Shown piece by piece: positions 1-5,362 of a stretch of 6,038 nucleotides of DNA. The stretch is from assembly GCA_016929205.1 (NCBI GenBank), contig JAFGJF010000682.1:1-6038 (forward strand). The letters are read 5' to 3'. A program made the position numbers and the translations under genes. Numbering within the stretch: position 1 is the first letter of the stretch; each line of letters begins with the position of its first letter. The stretch is from Anaerolineae bacterium. Its GTDB lineage: Bacteria > Chloroflexota > Anaerolineae > JAFGEY01. Under the pieces are notes generated by a model. That model worked only from the letters and a program-made list of their open reading frames with translations. It was not told the DNA's origin and did not search any database.

Positions 1-143
1 GACGGAATGCCGCGCGCGTCGGCCGCCACCAGCACGGAGGCCGATAGGGCAGCATCCTCGGGCGACAAGGCCAGTTTTTCGAAAATCCGGCGGCAAAAAG
101 ATTCGAGGACTGCGCGCTCGATACGGACATGCTGTGCGACCAT
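1..143 (-). CDS. Malate/L-lactate dehydrogenase family (Ldh_2) oxidoreductase, N-terminal fragment
   Basis: Only the first 47 codons are present; the gene runs off the left edge. The ATG at 143 has a strong Shine-Dalgarno AAGGAG (150-155) with a 6-base spacer, which fixes the start. The fragment shows the usual opening of the Ldh_2 family: an amphipathic N-terminal helix, then alternating Ala/Val-rich helix residues leading to ADARGIP (residues 41-47). This matches the family's A-D-x-R-G-I-x-S-H-G signature, whose Ser-His-Gly would fall just outside the window. Family members are cytoplasmic NAD(P)-dependent 2-hydroxyacid dehydrogenases that act on malate, L-lactate, ureidoglycolate, sulfolactate or delta1-piperideine-2-carboxylate. 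The substrate cannot be told from this piece. The DUF2283 gene ends 36 bases upstream on the same strand with no promoter visible in the gap, so co-transcription is possible but the functions look unrelated. Confidence 0.75.
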   Translation of the reverse strand, partial: MVAQHVRIERAVLESFCRRIFEKLALSPEDAALSASVLVAADARGIP

Positions 144-179
144 CGTTCGCTCCTTACGTTCCTTACCGACACACCTTTA

Positions 180-392
180 CTACAGAGATGAACCAGCCGG
201 AACGACCTGGTACTCAATCTGGGTTGGCAATCTCACCCGCTGCGATGCATCAAGAATCTCCAAGGATACCAGGTTTCCCGAGGCGTCATAATCCAGAATC
301 ACCCCTGGCTTATCTTCGTTGCTTTCAGCCACTGGCGTCTCCGCCAAGATGACCATTAGCGTATCTGTCTCGCTATCATATATCACTTTCAT
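180..392 (-). CDS. DUF2283 domain-containing protein
   Basis: A 70-residue protein with the DUF2283 pattern throughout: MKVIYDSETDTL at the start, a VAES turn (21-24), PGVILDYD (29-36), then GNLVSLEIL (39-47). The family is small, mostly beta, and of unknown biochemical role; its genes often sit beside a small DUF4258/BrnT-like partner, and some authors treat such pairs as toxin-antitoxin-like. I chose the ATG at 392 rather than upstream in-frame starts. It has GGAG at 402-405 with a 9-base spacer, and the family normally begins M-K-x-x-Y-D. The GGAG directly abuts the ATG at 401, so that one is unlikely. The start overlaps the stop of the preceding remnant (ATGA, 389-392), a translational-coupling arrangement. 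The tail after residue 50 (polar, ending PAGSSL) is outside the conserved core. Domain assignment is firm; function is unknown. Confidence 0.75.
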   Translation of the reverse strand: MKVIYDSETDTLMVILAETPVAESNEDKPGVILDYDASGNLVSLEILDASQRVRLPTQIEYQVVPAGSSL

Positions 393-550
393 AATCCGCA
401 TCTCCAGTATTTGTCGATCTTGCTCGTCCGATATGCCGTCACCACTTCTGCTGGCTGCCAATCGATGTCAACAAACACTCTCAGCAAGTAAATTTGGATA
501 GGTTCCCCTATCTCAACTCGGGATTGGTAGACTGCACGCCATAAATCCGG
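389..550 (-). pseudogene. 5'-truncated DUF4258-like partner of the DUF2283 gene
   Basis: An open stretch of 53 codons between a TAG (551-553) and the TGA at 389-391 encodes a convincing C-terminal half. It reads roughly WRAVYQSRVEIGEPIQIYLL, then RVFVDIDWQPAEVVTAYRTS and KIDKYW. The beta-strand pattern ending in V-V-T-A-Y-R-T-S-K-I is typical of the small DUF4258-like proteins encoded just upstream of DUF2283 genes. No ATG lies in frame. The only in-frame GTG/TTG codons are deep in the conserved strands and lack a Shine-Dalgarno, so the N-terminal half seems to be lost. The ATG at 542 is in another frame and stops after 9 codons. The TGA overlaps the DUF2283 start (ATGA), so the ancestral pair was coupled. 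A real short gene with an unusual start cannot be excluded. The family name is a judgement from memory of the pattern. Confidence 0.55.
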
Positions 551-568
551 CTAAAATGCAATCAACAA

Positions 569-593
569 GCCCCGTTTACGGGGCGTCGCGACG
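569..593 (-). terminator. GC-rich hairpin, possible terminator or attenuator
   Basis: GCCCCG-TTTA-CGGGGC (569-584) is a perfect 6-bp stem with a 4-base loop. Read leftward it is followed by TTGTTGATTGCATTTT, which is T-rich but has no clean T-run. It lies 119 bases beyond the stop of the URO-D-like gene and could end that transcript. It would also sit about 50 bases into any transcript from the promoter at 642-670, so attenuation is an alternative. The adjoining CGTCGCGACG (583-592) is a separate 10-base palindrome. Terminator function is inferred. Confidence 0.35.
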
Positions 594-641
594 TAGCAAA
601 AGTGTTACCTTGTTTCCCTCACAGAATGAACCATCCCCTCG

Positions 642-670
642 ATTATACGCTGAGTAGCTTGCCCTGACAA
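642..670 (-). promoter_or_regulatory. Putative sigma-70 promoter for the DUF4258-remnant/DUF2283/dehydrogenase unit
   Basis: On the minus strand, TTGTCA (670-665) is followed after exactly 17 bases by a perfect TATAAT (647-642). Start of transcription would be near 635, about 85 bases before the first codon of the remnant. Part of the site lies in an imperfect inverted repeat, TGAGTAGCTTG ... CAAGCTCA (651-675), with a 6-base loop and a 2-base bulge. The match to consensus is 11 of 12 positions, but it is supported by sequence alone. Confidence 0.5.
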
Positions 671-675
671 GCTCA
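651..675. repeat. Imperfect inverted repeat in the intergenic region
   Basis: TGAG-TA-GCTTG, loop CCCTGA, then CAAGCTCA. The right arm plus flank (GACAAGCTCAGTG) resembles the GACAAGCTCAG-type short repeats scattered through many bacterial genomes. It lies 28 bases past the stop of the URO-D-like gene and overlaps the -35 box of the putative leftward promoter. It could be a dispersed repeat, a weak terminator arm or an operator; no T-run follows on either strand. Confidence 0.4.
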
Positions 676-702
676 GTGTGTTGGCACAGATCATCCAGCG
701 TT

Positions 703-1791
703 CTAGGAGCGAAATTTGCGTCCCTCATCAAGCATCGCCAAATAGTTATCCATCGGGATGTAATTGGCCACGCTGTTACCCGTGCCCAGGCAGTAGCCGC
801 CCCCGGGCATGCACGCCGCCAGCGTCTCCCGGACGCGATGGCGAACCTGCTCCTCGCTGGCGCGACACATAAAGTCCATGTCGATCCCACCGAGCGCGGC
901 AATCCGATCGCCGTACTGCCGCTTGAAATCGACGACGCTGACGATCGTATCCTCGAAGGAATGCTGCGCGTCGATGCCCACGTCCTCGATCAAATCTTCC
1001 TCGATCGCCGAGAGATTGCCACAGGAATGAAGCAAATATGGGCGACCTTTGGCGTGCGACATCTGTGCCATCAGCTTGTGCCCCGGCAGCACAAACTCGC
1101 GCATATCCTGCGGGCCGATCAGCGTCCCGGAGCGGAACCCCATATCGTCGCTGCCCCAGATGATTTTCACCCGGTCGAATTCGAGCATACGTGCTACAAC
1201 GATACGAAACAACTCAATCAACCGCTCGCTGATCGCGGCAACCAGGTCGCGTTGGTCGTAGAGCGCATAACACAGTGACTCGTAACCCATCATCCAGGTC
1301 AGGTACTCACAAAAGTGAGCGAACCCGCCGCTGCCGACCACACACATGTCGTCGGGCAGATTTTTCTCGTACCATTCCAGCAGTCGCGTCTCGGCCGCGC
1401 TTGGATCGGGCCAGGGATAGGCTTCAAACTCTTCCCAGTTGGTAATCGGTCCCTTGCGCTCTTCCATAAAGCTGCGCCCGCTGTCGCGTTGTAGATCGGC
1501 GGTGTCATCAATGATCATCCGCTTGAGCGGCACGTTCAGGCCCTCCAGGCCGCAGCGAACGGTGTCGTATCCCAGGAAACGCTGGATGCGAATCTGCTGC
1601 TTGGGCAGAAAATAATCGTCGTCCGGGTCCAGTCCATCGAGCAGATCGAACCGCTCGCAGATCGCCATCTGCATTTCCCGGTCAAGAAAAAGTTCGATGT
1701 TGTGCACCCGCCGGGGTGTGCCCTCGCGCTTGATGCACCGTACAAGCGCCTCCCAGTCGGGTGTGACCTGAACGGAAAACGGATTGTTCAC
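703..1791 (-). CDS. Uroporphyrinogen decarboxylase-like (URO-D superfamily) protein, probable methyltransferase type
   Basis: A 362-residue TIM-barrel protein of the URO-D superfamily, about the usual length. I start it at GTG 1791 because GAGGAGG (1798-1804) lies 6 bases upstream; the longer reading from TTG 1806 runs through that Shine-Dalgarno. Visible landmarks are KREGTPRRVHNIELF near the N-terminus (21-35), GSDDMGF (213-219), LHSCGN (254-259), GGIDMDF (301-307) and GGGYCLGTGNSV (330-341). True HemE would show an N-terminal RPPVWFMRQAGR-like motif, which is absent. Instead H255-x-C257 and a distal C334 resemble the zinc-binding His-x-Cys...Cys of the MtaA/CmuA corrinoid methyltransferases in the same superfamily. 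A methyl-group transfer role is therefore more likely than haem synthesis, but no corrinoid protein gene is in the window and the substrate is unknown. It is separated from prmC by a repeat-rich gap. Confidence 0.8.
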   Translation of the reverse strand: MNNPFSVQVTPDWEALVRCIKREGTPRRVHNIELFLDREMQMAICERFDLLDGLDPDDDYFLPKQQIRIQRFLGYDTVRCGLEGLNVPLKRMIIDDTADLQRDSGRSFMEERKGPITNWEEFEAYPWPDPSAAETRLLEWYEKNLPDDMCVVGSGGFAHFCEYLTWMMGYESLCYALYDQRDLVAAISERLIELFRIVVARMLEFDRVKIIWGSDDMGFRSGTLIGPQDMREFVLPGHKLMAQMSHAKGRPYLLHSCGNLSAIEEDLIEDVGIDAQHSFEDTIVSVVDFKRQYGDRIAALGGIDMDFMCRASEEQVRHRVRETLAACMPGGGYCLGTGNSVANYIPMDNYLAMLDEGRKFRS

Positions 1792-1805
1792 AATGCGCCT
1801 CCTCA

Positions 1806-1827
1806 ATGGCCAAAGCCACTACTATGA
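1806..1827. repeat. Palindromic repeat, degenerate copy (A)
   Basis: The core TGGC-CAAA-GCCA (1807-1818) is followed by CTACTATGAGC, which parallels GTTACTACGAGC after the core of the copy at 1837-1864. It is a diverged member of the same short repeat family. It begins immediately upstream of the Shine-Dalgarno of the URO-D-like gene, so it would lie in that gene's leader. Confidence 0.6.
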
Positions 1828-1836
1828 GCAACGTTT

Positions 1837-1864
1837 CTTGACGGCTAAAGCCGTTACTACGAGC
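1837..1864. repeat. Palindromic repeat, intact copy (B)
   Basis: The core ACGGC-TAAA-GCCGT (1841-1854) is a perfect 5-bp stem with a TAAA loop, preceded by CTTG and followed by TACTACGAG. The reverse complement reads GTAGTAACGGCTTTAGCCGT, a REP-like element that I associate with Chloroflexota genomes. The same 14-base core recurs at 2094-2107. Confidence 0.75.
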
Positions 1865-1875
1865 GAGTGATCAGT

Positions 1876-1904
1876 TTGTAGTAACCGCTTCAGCGGTTCT
1901 TGAT
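1876..1904. repeat. Palindromic repeat, inverted copy with a variant stem (C)
   Basis: GTAGTAACCGCTTCAGCGGT plus TCTTGA is the same element in the opposite orientation, with the flanks TAGTAAC and CTTGA kept. Its core AACCGCT-TC-AGCGGTT (1883-1898) is a perfect 7-bp stem. Compared with copy B, both arms changed together, so pairing is preserved. A partial match, GATGGCTAAAA (1902-1912), follows and may be a half copy. Confidence 0.7.
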
Positions 1905-1934
1905 GGCTAAAACACGATCATGAACGGAAAAAAA

Positions 1935-2063
1935 CTAGATATCATCCCAAGATTTGCCATAATCCCGCAGCGGATATTGTCGCCACAAATCGCGCAACCA
2001 CTCGCGGTCATAATGCTCCAAATACCAATGCACACTATTCCACATCCAGTCGTACGGCGACAT
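1935..2063 (-). CDS. Small tryptophan-rich ORF, hypothetical or gene remnant
   Basis: A 42-codon ORF from ATG 2063 to TAG 1935, 18 bases after the prmC stop on the same strand. It has 6 Trp (6, 8, 13, 22, 27, 39) and 5 Tyr in 42 residues, with segments such as WYLEHYDREWLRDLWRQY that look like an amphipathic helix. The in-frame region upstream is closed by a TGA six codons before the ATG, with a GTG two codons ahead as an alternative start. There is no good Shine-Dalgarno, so expression would rely on read-through from prmC. The composition is not what random non-coding sequence usually gives, hence the entry. I do not recognise the family. It could be the surviving C-terminal end of a larger gene broken by the surrounding repeats. 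Confidence 0.35.
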   Translation of the reverse strand: MSPYDWMWNSVHWYLEHYDREWLRDLWRQYPLRDYGKSWDDI

Positions 2064-2081
2064 TGCCACACCGTGACAGTC

Positions 2082-2975
2082 TCACGATTTTTTACGGCTA
2101 AAGCCGTTACGACAAGCGAATGAGATATAAAGCAGGCGATCGAGGTGAGCGTAATCCTGGATGACCGTACTCTGTGCTTTGGGCAAAGCGCGCGCAGCCG
2201 CCGCCAGGACCGCCTCGCCCTGGTCTGCACCGATCTCGATCCACAACGTGCCCCTTGGGGCCAGGCGATCGTGCGCCTGGTCCAGCAGCGCACGGATTGC
2301 ATCCAGGCCATCGTCGCCGGACAATAACGCCTGGCGTGGTTCGTACAACCGGATGTCCGGTGGCAAATTGGCATAGTCCGCCCGGCTGACGTAGGGCAGG
2401 TTGGCGGCGATCACATCCACCAGCTCTTGCAGAGGCGCTAACAGATCGCCCTGCACAAATGCGATCCGGGACAAAACGCCATATCGCCGCGCATTTTCCT
2501 GCGCCACCTCAAGCGCCGCCGCCGAGATGTCGGTAGCCCAGATTCTGGCCTCAGGCAGATGTACAGCCAGGCTGACGGCAATCGCCCCGCTCCCCGTGCC
2601 GACGTCGGCGATCCGCACCGGCTGTTTGCCGGCAGCCTCGATCACGGATTCGACCAACAGCTCGGTCTCTGGACGAGGGATCAACACGCGCTCGTCGATC
2701 GTCAAGTCGAGATCGAGAAACTCGCGATGCCCCACCAAATAAGCCACTGGCTTGTGTTTGGCTCTCTGGGAAACGAGATCGCCAAACCTGTTACGCTGAT
2801 CAACAGTTAACGACCGATCTGCATGGACAAACAGATCGGTCGTGGAACAGTCCAGGACGTGAGCCAGCAGCAGCCTGGCCGATATCACTGGTTCCGACGT
2901 CCCCCCAAGCTGACCGGCCGCCCATTCAAGCGCATCGCGCGCGCAGCGGATCGCTTGTTTGGACCGGTCAATCAT
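2082..2975 (-). CDS. prmC: Peptide chain release factor N(5)-glutamine methyltransferase PrmC (HemK)
   Basis: PrmC uses S-adenosylmethionine to methylate the glutamine of the GGQ motif in release factors 1 and 2. The 297-residue protein has the N-terminal helical release-factor-binding domain (about 1-75), KPVAYLVGHREF (75-86) and the hallmark LIPRPETELLVE (98-109). The SAM-binding motif D124-V-G-T-G-S-G130 follows. The catalytic tetrapeptide reads N192-L-P-Y195 where most homologues have NPPY; Asn, the second Pro and Tyr are kept. The start codon overlaps the prfA stop (ATGA, 2972-2975), and no Shine-Dalgarno is evident, so translation is probably coupled to prfA, its substrate. The family normally ends just after the strand seen here as DRLLYISF; the last residues, CRNGFSRKKS, are encoded by a palindromic repeat and nearby bases. 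This tail is unlikely to matter for catalysis. Confidence 0.93.
   Translation of the reverse strand: MIDRSKQAIRCARDALEWAAGQLGGTSEPVISARLLLAHVLDCSTTDLFVHADRSLTVDQRNRFGDLVSQRAKHKPVAYLVGHREFLDLDLTIDERVLIPRPETELLVESVIEAAGKQPVRIADVGTGSGAIAVSLAVHLPEARIWATDISAAALEVAQENARRYGVLSRIAFVQGDLLAPLQELVDVIAANLPYVSRADYANLPPDIRLYEPRQALLSGDDGLDAIRALLDQAHDRLAPRGTLWIEIGADQGEAVLAAAARALPKAQSTVIQDYAHLDRLLYISFACRNGFSRKKS
2091..2124. repeat. Palindromic repeat inside the 3' end of prmC (E)
   Basis: This has the same 14-base core as the copy at 1841-1854, ACGGC-TAAA-GCCGT (2094-2107), followed by TACGACAAGCGA, which parallels TACTACGAGCGA there. Here the element is translated: on the minus strand it encodes roughly CRNGFSRK, and the stop codon (2082-2084) lies 6 bases beyond its edge. 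The hairpin would form at the 3' end of the prfA-prmC message, where such elements can stabilise or end transcripts. Confidence 0.75.
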
Positions 2976-4039
2976 GACGAATCGCTCAACGACTGAAGCC
3001 GCTCTGCTTCCTCGGTGGTTGCCAGTTCGTCGATGAACGCGTCCAGGTTGCCGTTCAGGACGCCTTCCAGGTTATAGGTCGACAGGCCAATGCGATGGTC
3101 GGTCACCCGGCTCTGAGGAAAGTTATAAGTGCGAATTTTCTCCGAGCGATCGCCGCTGCCGACCTGCGAGCGCCTCGCCTGATCCTGCTCGTCGAACTGC
3201 TTTTGTTCTTCGATGGCATAAAGGCGTGTGCGCAAAACGGCCATCGCCTGCAGACGATTTTGGGTCAAAGACCGCTGGTTTTCGCAGGTCACGACCAATC
3301 CCGACGGCTTGTGAATGATGCGCACGGCGGTGGCGTTCTTTTGCATATGTTGCCCGCCGGGCCCCGACGCGCAGTACGTCTCCATCTCGATGTCGGCCGG
3401 ATTGATCTCGATATCCACGTCGCCCATTTCGGGCAGTACGGCCACGGTCGCCGTTGAGGTGTGAATACGGCCACTCGATTCGGTCACCGGCACGCGCTGC
3501 ACGCGATGCACGCCGCTTTCAAACTTGAGCCGCGAATATGCCCCCTTGCCATCGACCGAAAAAACCACCTCTTTGTACCCGCCCACGCCGGTCTCATTCG
3601 CGCTCAGGATCTCGGTCTTCCAGTTCCGGTTCTCGGCATAACGCATGTACATGCGCGCCAGCTCTGCACCAAACAACCCGGCCTCGTCGCCGCCTGCCCC
3701 GGCCCGGATCTCGACGATCACGTTTTTGTCGTCGCGCGGATCCTTGGGCAGCAGCATACGTTTCAATTCCTCGAACAACCTCTCGGATCGCGGCTCCAGT
3801 TCGTCCAGTTCAGCCTGAGCCAGATCGGCCATTTCTTCGTCATCCAACAGCTCGCGCGCCTCATCGATCTGCGCGAGCACGCTTGCGTGTTCCTGATATT
3901 TGTTCACCAGCGGCTCAAGTTCAGACCGTTCCCGCGCCAGATCGGCCAGCTTGAGGTAATCTGTCGCCAATTCCGGTTGGGCCATTTCTTGGTTGATCTC
4001 TTGAAACCGCTCTGCAATACGCTGTAATTTGTCTAGCAT
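2972..4039 (-). CDS. prfA: Peptide chain release factor 1 (RF1)
   Basis: RF1 recognises UAA and UAG in the ribosomal A site and triggers peptide release. The 355-residue length is typical. The ATG at 4039 is preceded by GGAG with a 6-base spacer; in-frame sequence further upstream crosses the promoter and is not coding. In order the protein has a charged helical domain 1 (1-100), AGAGGDEAGLFGAEL (113-127), the stop-codon-reading PxT motif as P184-V-T186 within RVPVTESSGRIHTST, and the catalytic G228-G-Q230. PxT, rather than the SPF of RF2, makes it RF1. After GGQ the sequence is HMQKNATAVR rather than the common HVN-[KT]-T-D-S-A-[VI]-R, a variant I think occurs in Chloroflexota. The RSEKIRTYNFPQSRVTDHRI block near residue 300 is also classic. 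The GGQ glutamine is the target of the next gene, prmC, which overlaps by 4 bases. Confidence 0.96.
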   Translation of the reverse strand: MLDKLQRIAERFQEINQEMAQPELATDYLKLADLARERSELEPLVNKYQEHASVLAQIDEARELLDDEEMADLAQAELDELEPRSERLFEELKRMLLPKDPRDDKNVIVEIRAGAGGDEAGLFGAELARMYMRYAENRNWKTEILSANETGVGGYKEVVFSVDGKGAYSRLKFESGVHRVQRVPVTESSGRIHTSTATVAVLPEMGDVDIEINPADIEMETYCASGPGGQHMQKNATAVRIIHKPSGLVVTCENQRSLTQNRLQAMAVLRTRLYAIEEQKQFDEQDQARRSQVGSGDRSEKIRTYNFPQSRVTDHRIGLSTYNLEGVLNGNLDAFIDELATTEEAERLQSLSDSS

Positions 4040-4067
4040 AAAAAACTCCTTTATCGTTCTCCCTCGT

Positions 4068-4096
4068 ATTGTACCTGAAGTGATCCGGAGTGTCAA
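4068..4096 (-). promoter_or_regulatory. Sigma-70-type promoter of prfA-prmC
   Basis: On the minus strand, TTGACA (4096-4091) is a perfect -35 box, followed after 17 bases by TACAAT (4073-4068), 5 of 6 to the -10 consensus. Transcription would start near 4061, leaving a leader of about 20 bases that contains the GGAG ribosome site of prfA. Position, spacing and box quality agree, so this is the best-supported regulatory call in the window. Confidence 0.75.
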
Positions 4097-4114
4097 ACGG
4101 CCATTCGATCTTAC

Positions 4115-4143
4115 TTGCATTTATCGATCTTTTCTAGTACAAT
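4115..4143 (+). promoter_or_regulatory. Putative promoter of the PIN-TRAM gene, divergent from prfA
   Basis: On the plus strand, TTGCAT (4115-4120), 17 bases, then TACAAT (4138-4143). The -10 box is the same hexamer as in the prfA promoter; the -35 is weaker (3 of 6). The two -35 boxes lie back to back, 18 bases apart. A start near 4150 would leave a leader of about 150 bases before the ATG at 4303, in which I see no riboswitch-like pattern. Confidence 0.45.
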
Positions 4144-4302
4144 CTTGGCATCGATTTGGTGACAAGACATTCATATTTGGTTATTCTGGCATGCTGGTAT
4201 CACCGTATCTTGAAAGGATATGCTGTTACGCTTGACACATTGATGACGCACTCTGCGCGAATAGAATAACAAGATCAGATGTAGCACGAGGAGACGGGGT
4301 AG

Positions 4303-5358
4303 ATGAGTATTGAATTTGTGTTGCGGCTGATCGGTATGGTGGTCATGGCCATTGCTGGATGGCAACTGGGCTCCTACCTGGCACAAGGTGTAGGCGGTTC
4401 TAGCGCCGAAGAGATTCGCTCTGTCCTTATTCTTTCATTATCCGGCGCTGCGCTGGGCATTCTGCTCACCCCTTGGGTCACGACCAAACCGTTCAGATGG
4501 ATACGCAATCGCATCCGGCAGTTGCCTGCACAGCAACTCATTGCCATTATGATCGGCCTGGTGACCGGCTTGATTATCGGTGCGTTGCTGGCCATTCCGC
4601 TTTCCAACCTTCCCGATCCGTGGGGAGGGATCTTTCCCATCGTCGGAACGATCCTCTTTGCCTGGCTGGGTACTTCGATTATGGTCATGCGCGCCAACGA
4701 TATCGAAGCCATACTAAAAACGCGCAAGATAGGGCTGCAGCCCGAAAAAAGTGTTGCCCCAAAAAACGAGCGGCTGATCTTGCTGGATAGCAGCGTCATC
4801 ATTGATGGCCGTATTGCTGACATTGCCCAGACCGGTTTTATCCAGGTTCCGATCGTCGTCCCGCGATTTGTTCTGAACGAGGTACAATACATTGCCGACT
4901 CTTCGGACGATGTACGCCGCGTCCGCGGCCGGCGCGGCCTCGACGTGCTGAACCGGATGCGAAAGAACTCGCCCACGCCGGTGCGGATCGAAGATATGGA
5001 CATTGAGGACGTGCAGGAGGTTGACGACAAACTCGTCCTGCTCGCCCGCCAATTGCACTGCCCGGTTATGACCAACGACTATAACCTCAACCGCGTTGCC
5101 GAGATCCAGGGCGTACAAGTGCTAAACATCAACGAACTGGCCAACGCAGTCAAGGCCATTTACCTGCCCGGAGAAGTGTTTAGCGTCCGTATCATCCAGG
5201 AAGGGACTGGGGTTGGACAAGGAGTTGGCTACCTCGATGATGGCACGATGGTGGTCGTCCAAGATGGCCTCCAGCACCGAAACAAAAAAGTTGAGGTGCA
5301 AGTCACGAGGATGATCCAGACGGCTGCCGGCCGGATGATCTTTGCCGAACCCAAGTAA
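4303..5358 (+). CDS. YacL-type membrane PIN-TRAM domain protein
   Basis: A 351-residue protein with the layout of Bacillus subtilis YacL. ATG 4303 is preceded by GAGGAG (4288-4293) with a 9-base spacer. Four hydrophobic segments (about 5-26, 41-57, 78-100, 109-128) would anchor it in the membrane. A PIN nuclease-like domain follows (about 157-285), with acidic residues at the expected places: D162 in LLDSSVIIDGR, E193 in VLNEVQ, D241/D242 in QEVDDKL and D259 in TNDYNL. A C-terminal TRAM domain (about 288-348) has GEVFSVRIIQEGTGVGQGVGY and the closing beta strands. PIN domains are metal-dependent RNases and TRAM binds RNA, so a membrane-tethered RNA-processing role is the usual inference; the cellular substrate is not known. 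All PIN acidic residues appear intact. In Firmicutes yacL precedes ispD-ispF-gltX; here the GluRS homologue follows directly after 4 bases. Confidence 0.9.
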   Translation: MSIEFVLRLIGMVVMAIAGWQLGSYLAQGVGGSSAEEIRSVLILSLSGAALGILLTPWVTTKPFRWIRNRIRQLPAQQLIAIMIGLVTGLIIGALLAIPLSNLPDPWGGIFPIVGTILFAWLGTSIMVMRANDIEAILKTRKIGLQPEKSVAPKNERLILLDSSVIIDGRIADIAQTGFIQVPIVVPRFVLNEVQYIADSSDDVRRVRGRRGLDVLNRMRKNSPTPVRIEDMDIEDVQEVDDKLVLLARQLHCPVMTNDYNLNRVAEIQGVQVLNINELANAVKAIYLPGEVFSVRIIQEGTGVGQGVGYLDDGTMVVVQDGLQHRNKKVEVQVTRMIQTAAGRMIFAEPK

Positions 5359-5362
5359 TGGT

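Noticed and set aside
393..461. N-terminal extension of the DUF2283 protein from 461
   Set aside because: It lacks family resemblance, overlaps the coding strands of the DUF4258-like remnant in another frame, and ATG 392 has a well-placed GGAG.
569..675. CRISPR array or tRNA
   Set aside because: The repeats here are single inverted repeats with no regularly spaced direct repeats, and no cloverleaf or T-loop GTTCRA pattern is visible.
676..1278. 200-codon plus-strand ORF opposite the URO-D-like gene
   Set aside because: It is antisense to a clearly conserved protein, has no recognisable motif and no ribosome site; a shadow of GC-rich codon structure.
1928..1937. Run of seven T on the minus strand after the small ORF as an intrinsic terminator
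   Set aside because: No GC-rich hairpin lies directly upstream; the nearest short inverted repeat (CCGC-A-GCGG, 1965-1973) is about 30 bases away.
1907..2374. 155-codon minus-strand ORF across the prmC 3' end
   Set aside because: Most of it is a shifted frame of prmC (Arg/Cys-rich); the repeat and the small Trp-rich ORF explain the rest better.
4040..4120. N-terminal extension of RF1 by 27 residues (in-frame start at 4120)
   Set aside because: The extension runs through a near-perfect promoter (4068-4096) and the GGAG ribosome site of ATG 4039; RF1 proteins begin at the MLDKL-type start.
4232..4267. TTGACA (4232-4237) with TAGAAT (4262-4267) as a promoter for the PIN-TRAM gene
   Set aside because: The spacer is 24 bases, far from the 16-18 needed; the pair at 4115-4143 has correct spacing.
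4374..5075. 233-codon minus-strand ORF opposite the PIN-TRAM gene
   Set aside because: Ser/Arg/Thr-rich low-complexity translation complementary to a well-supported gene.
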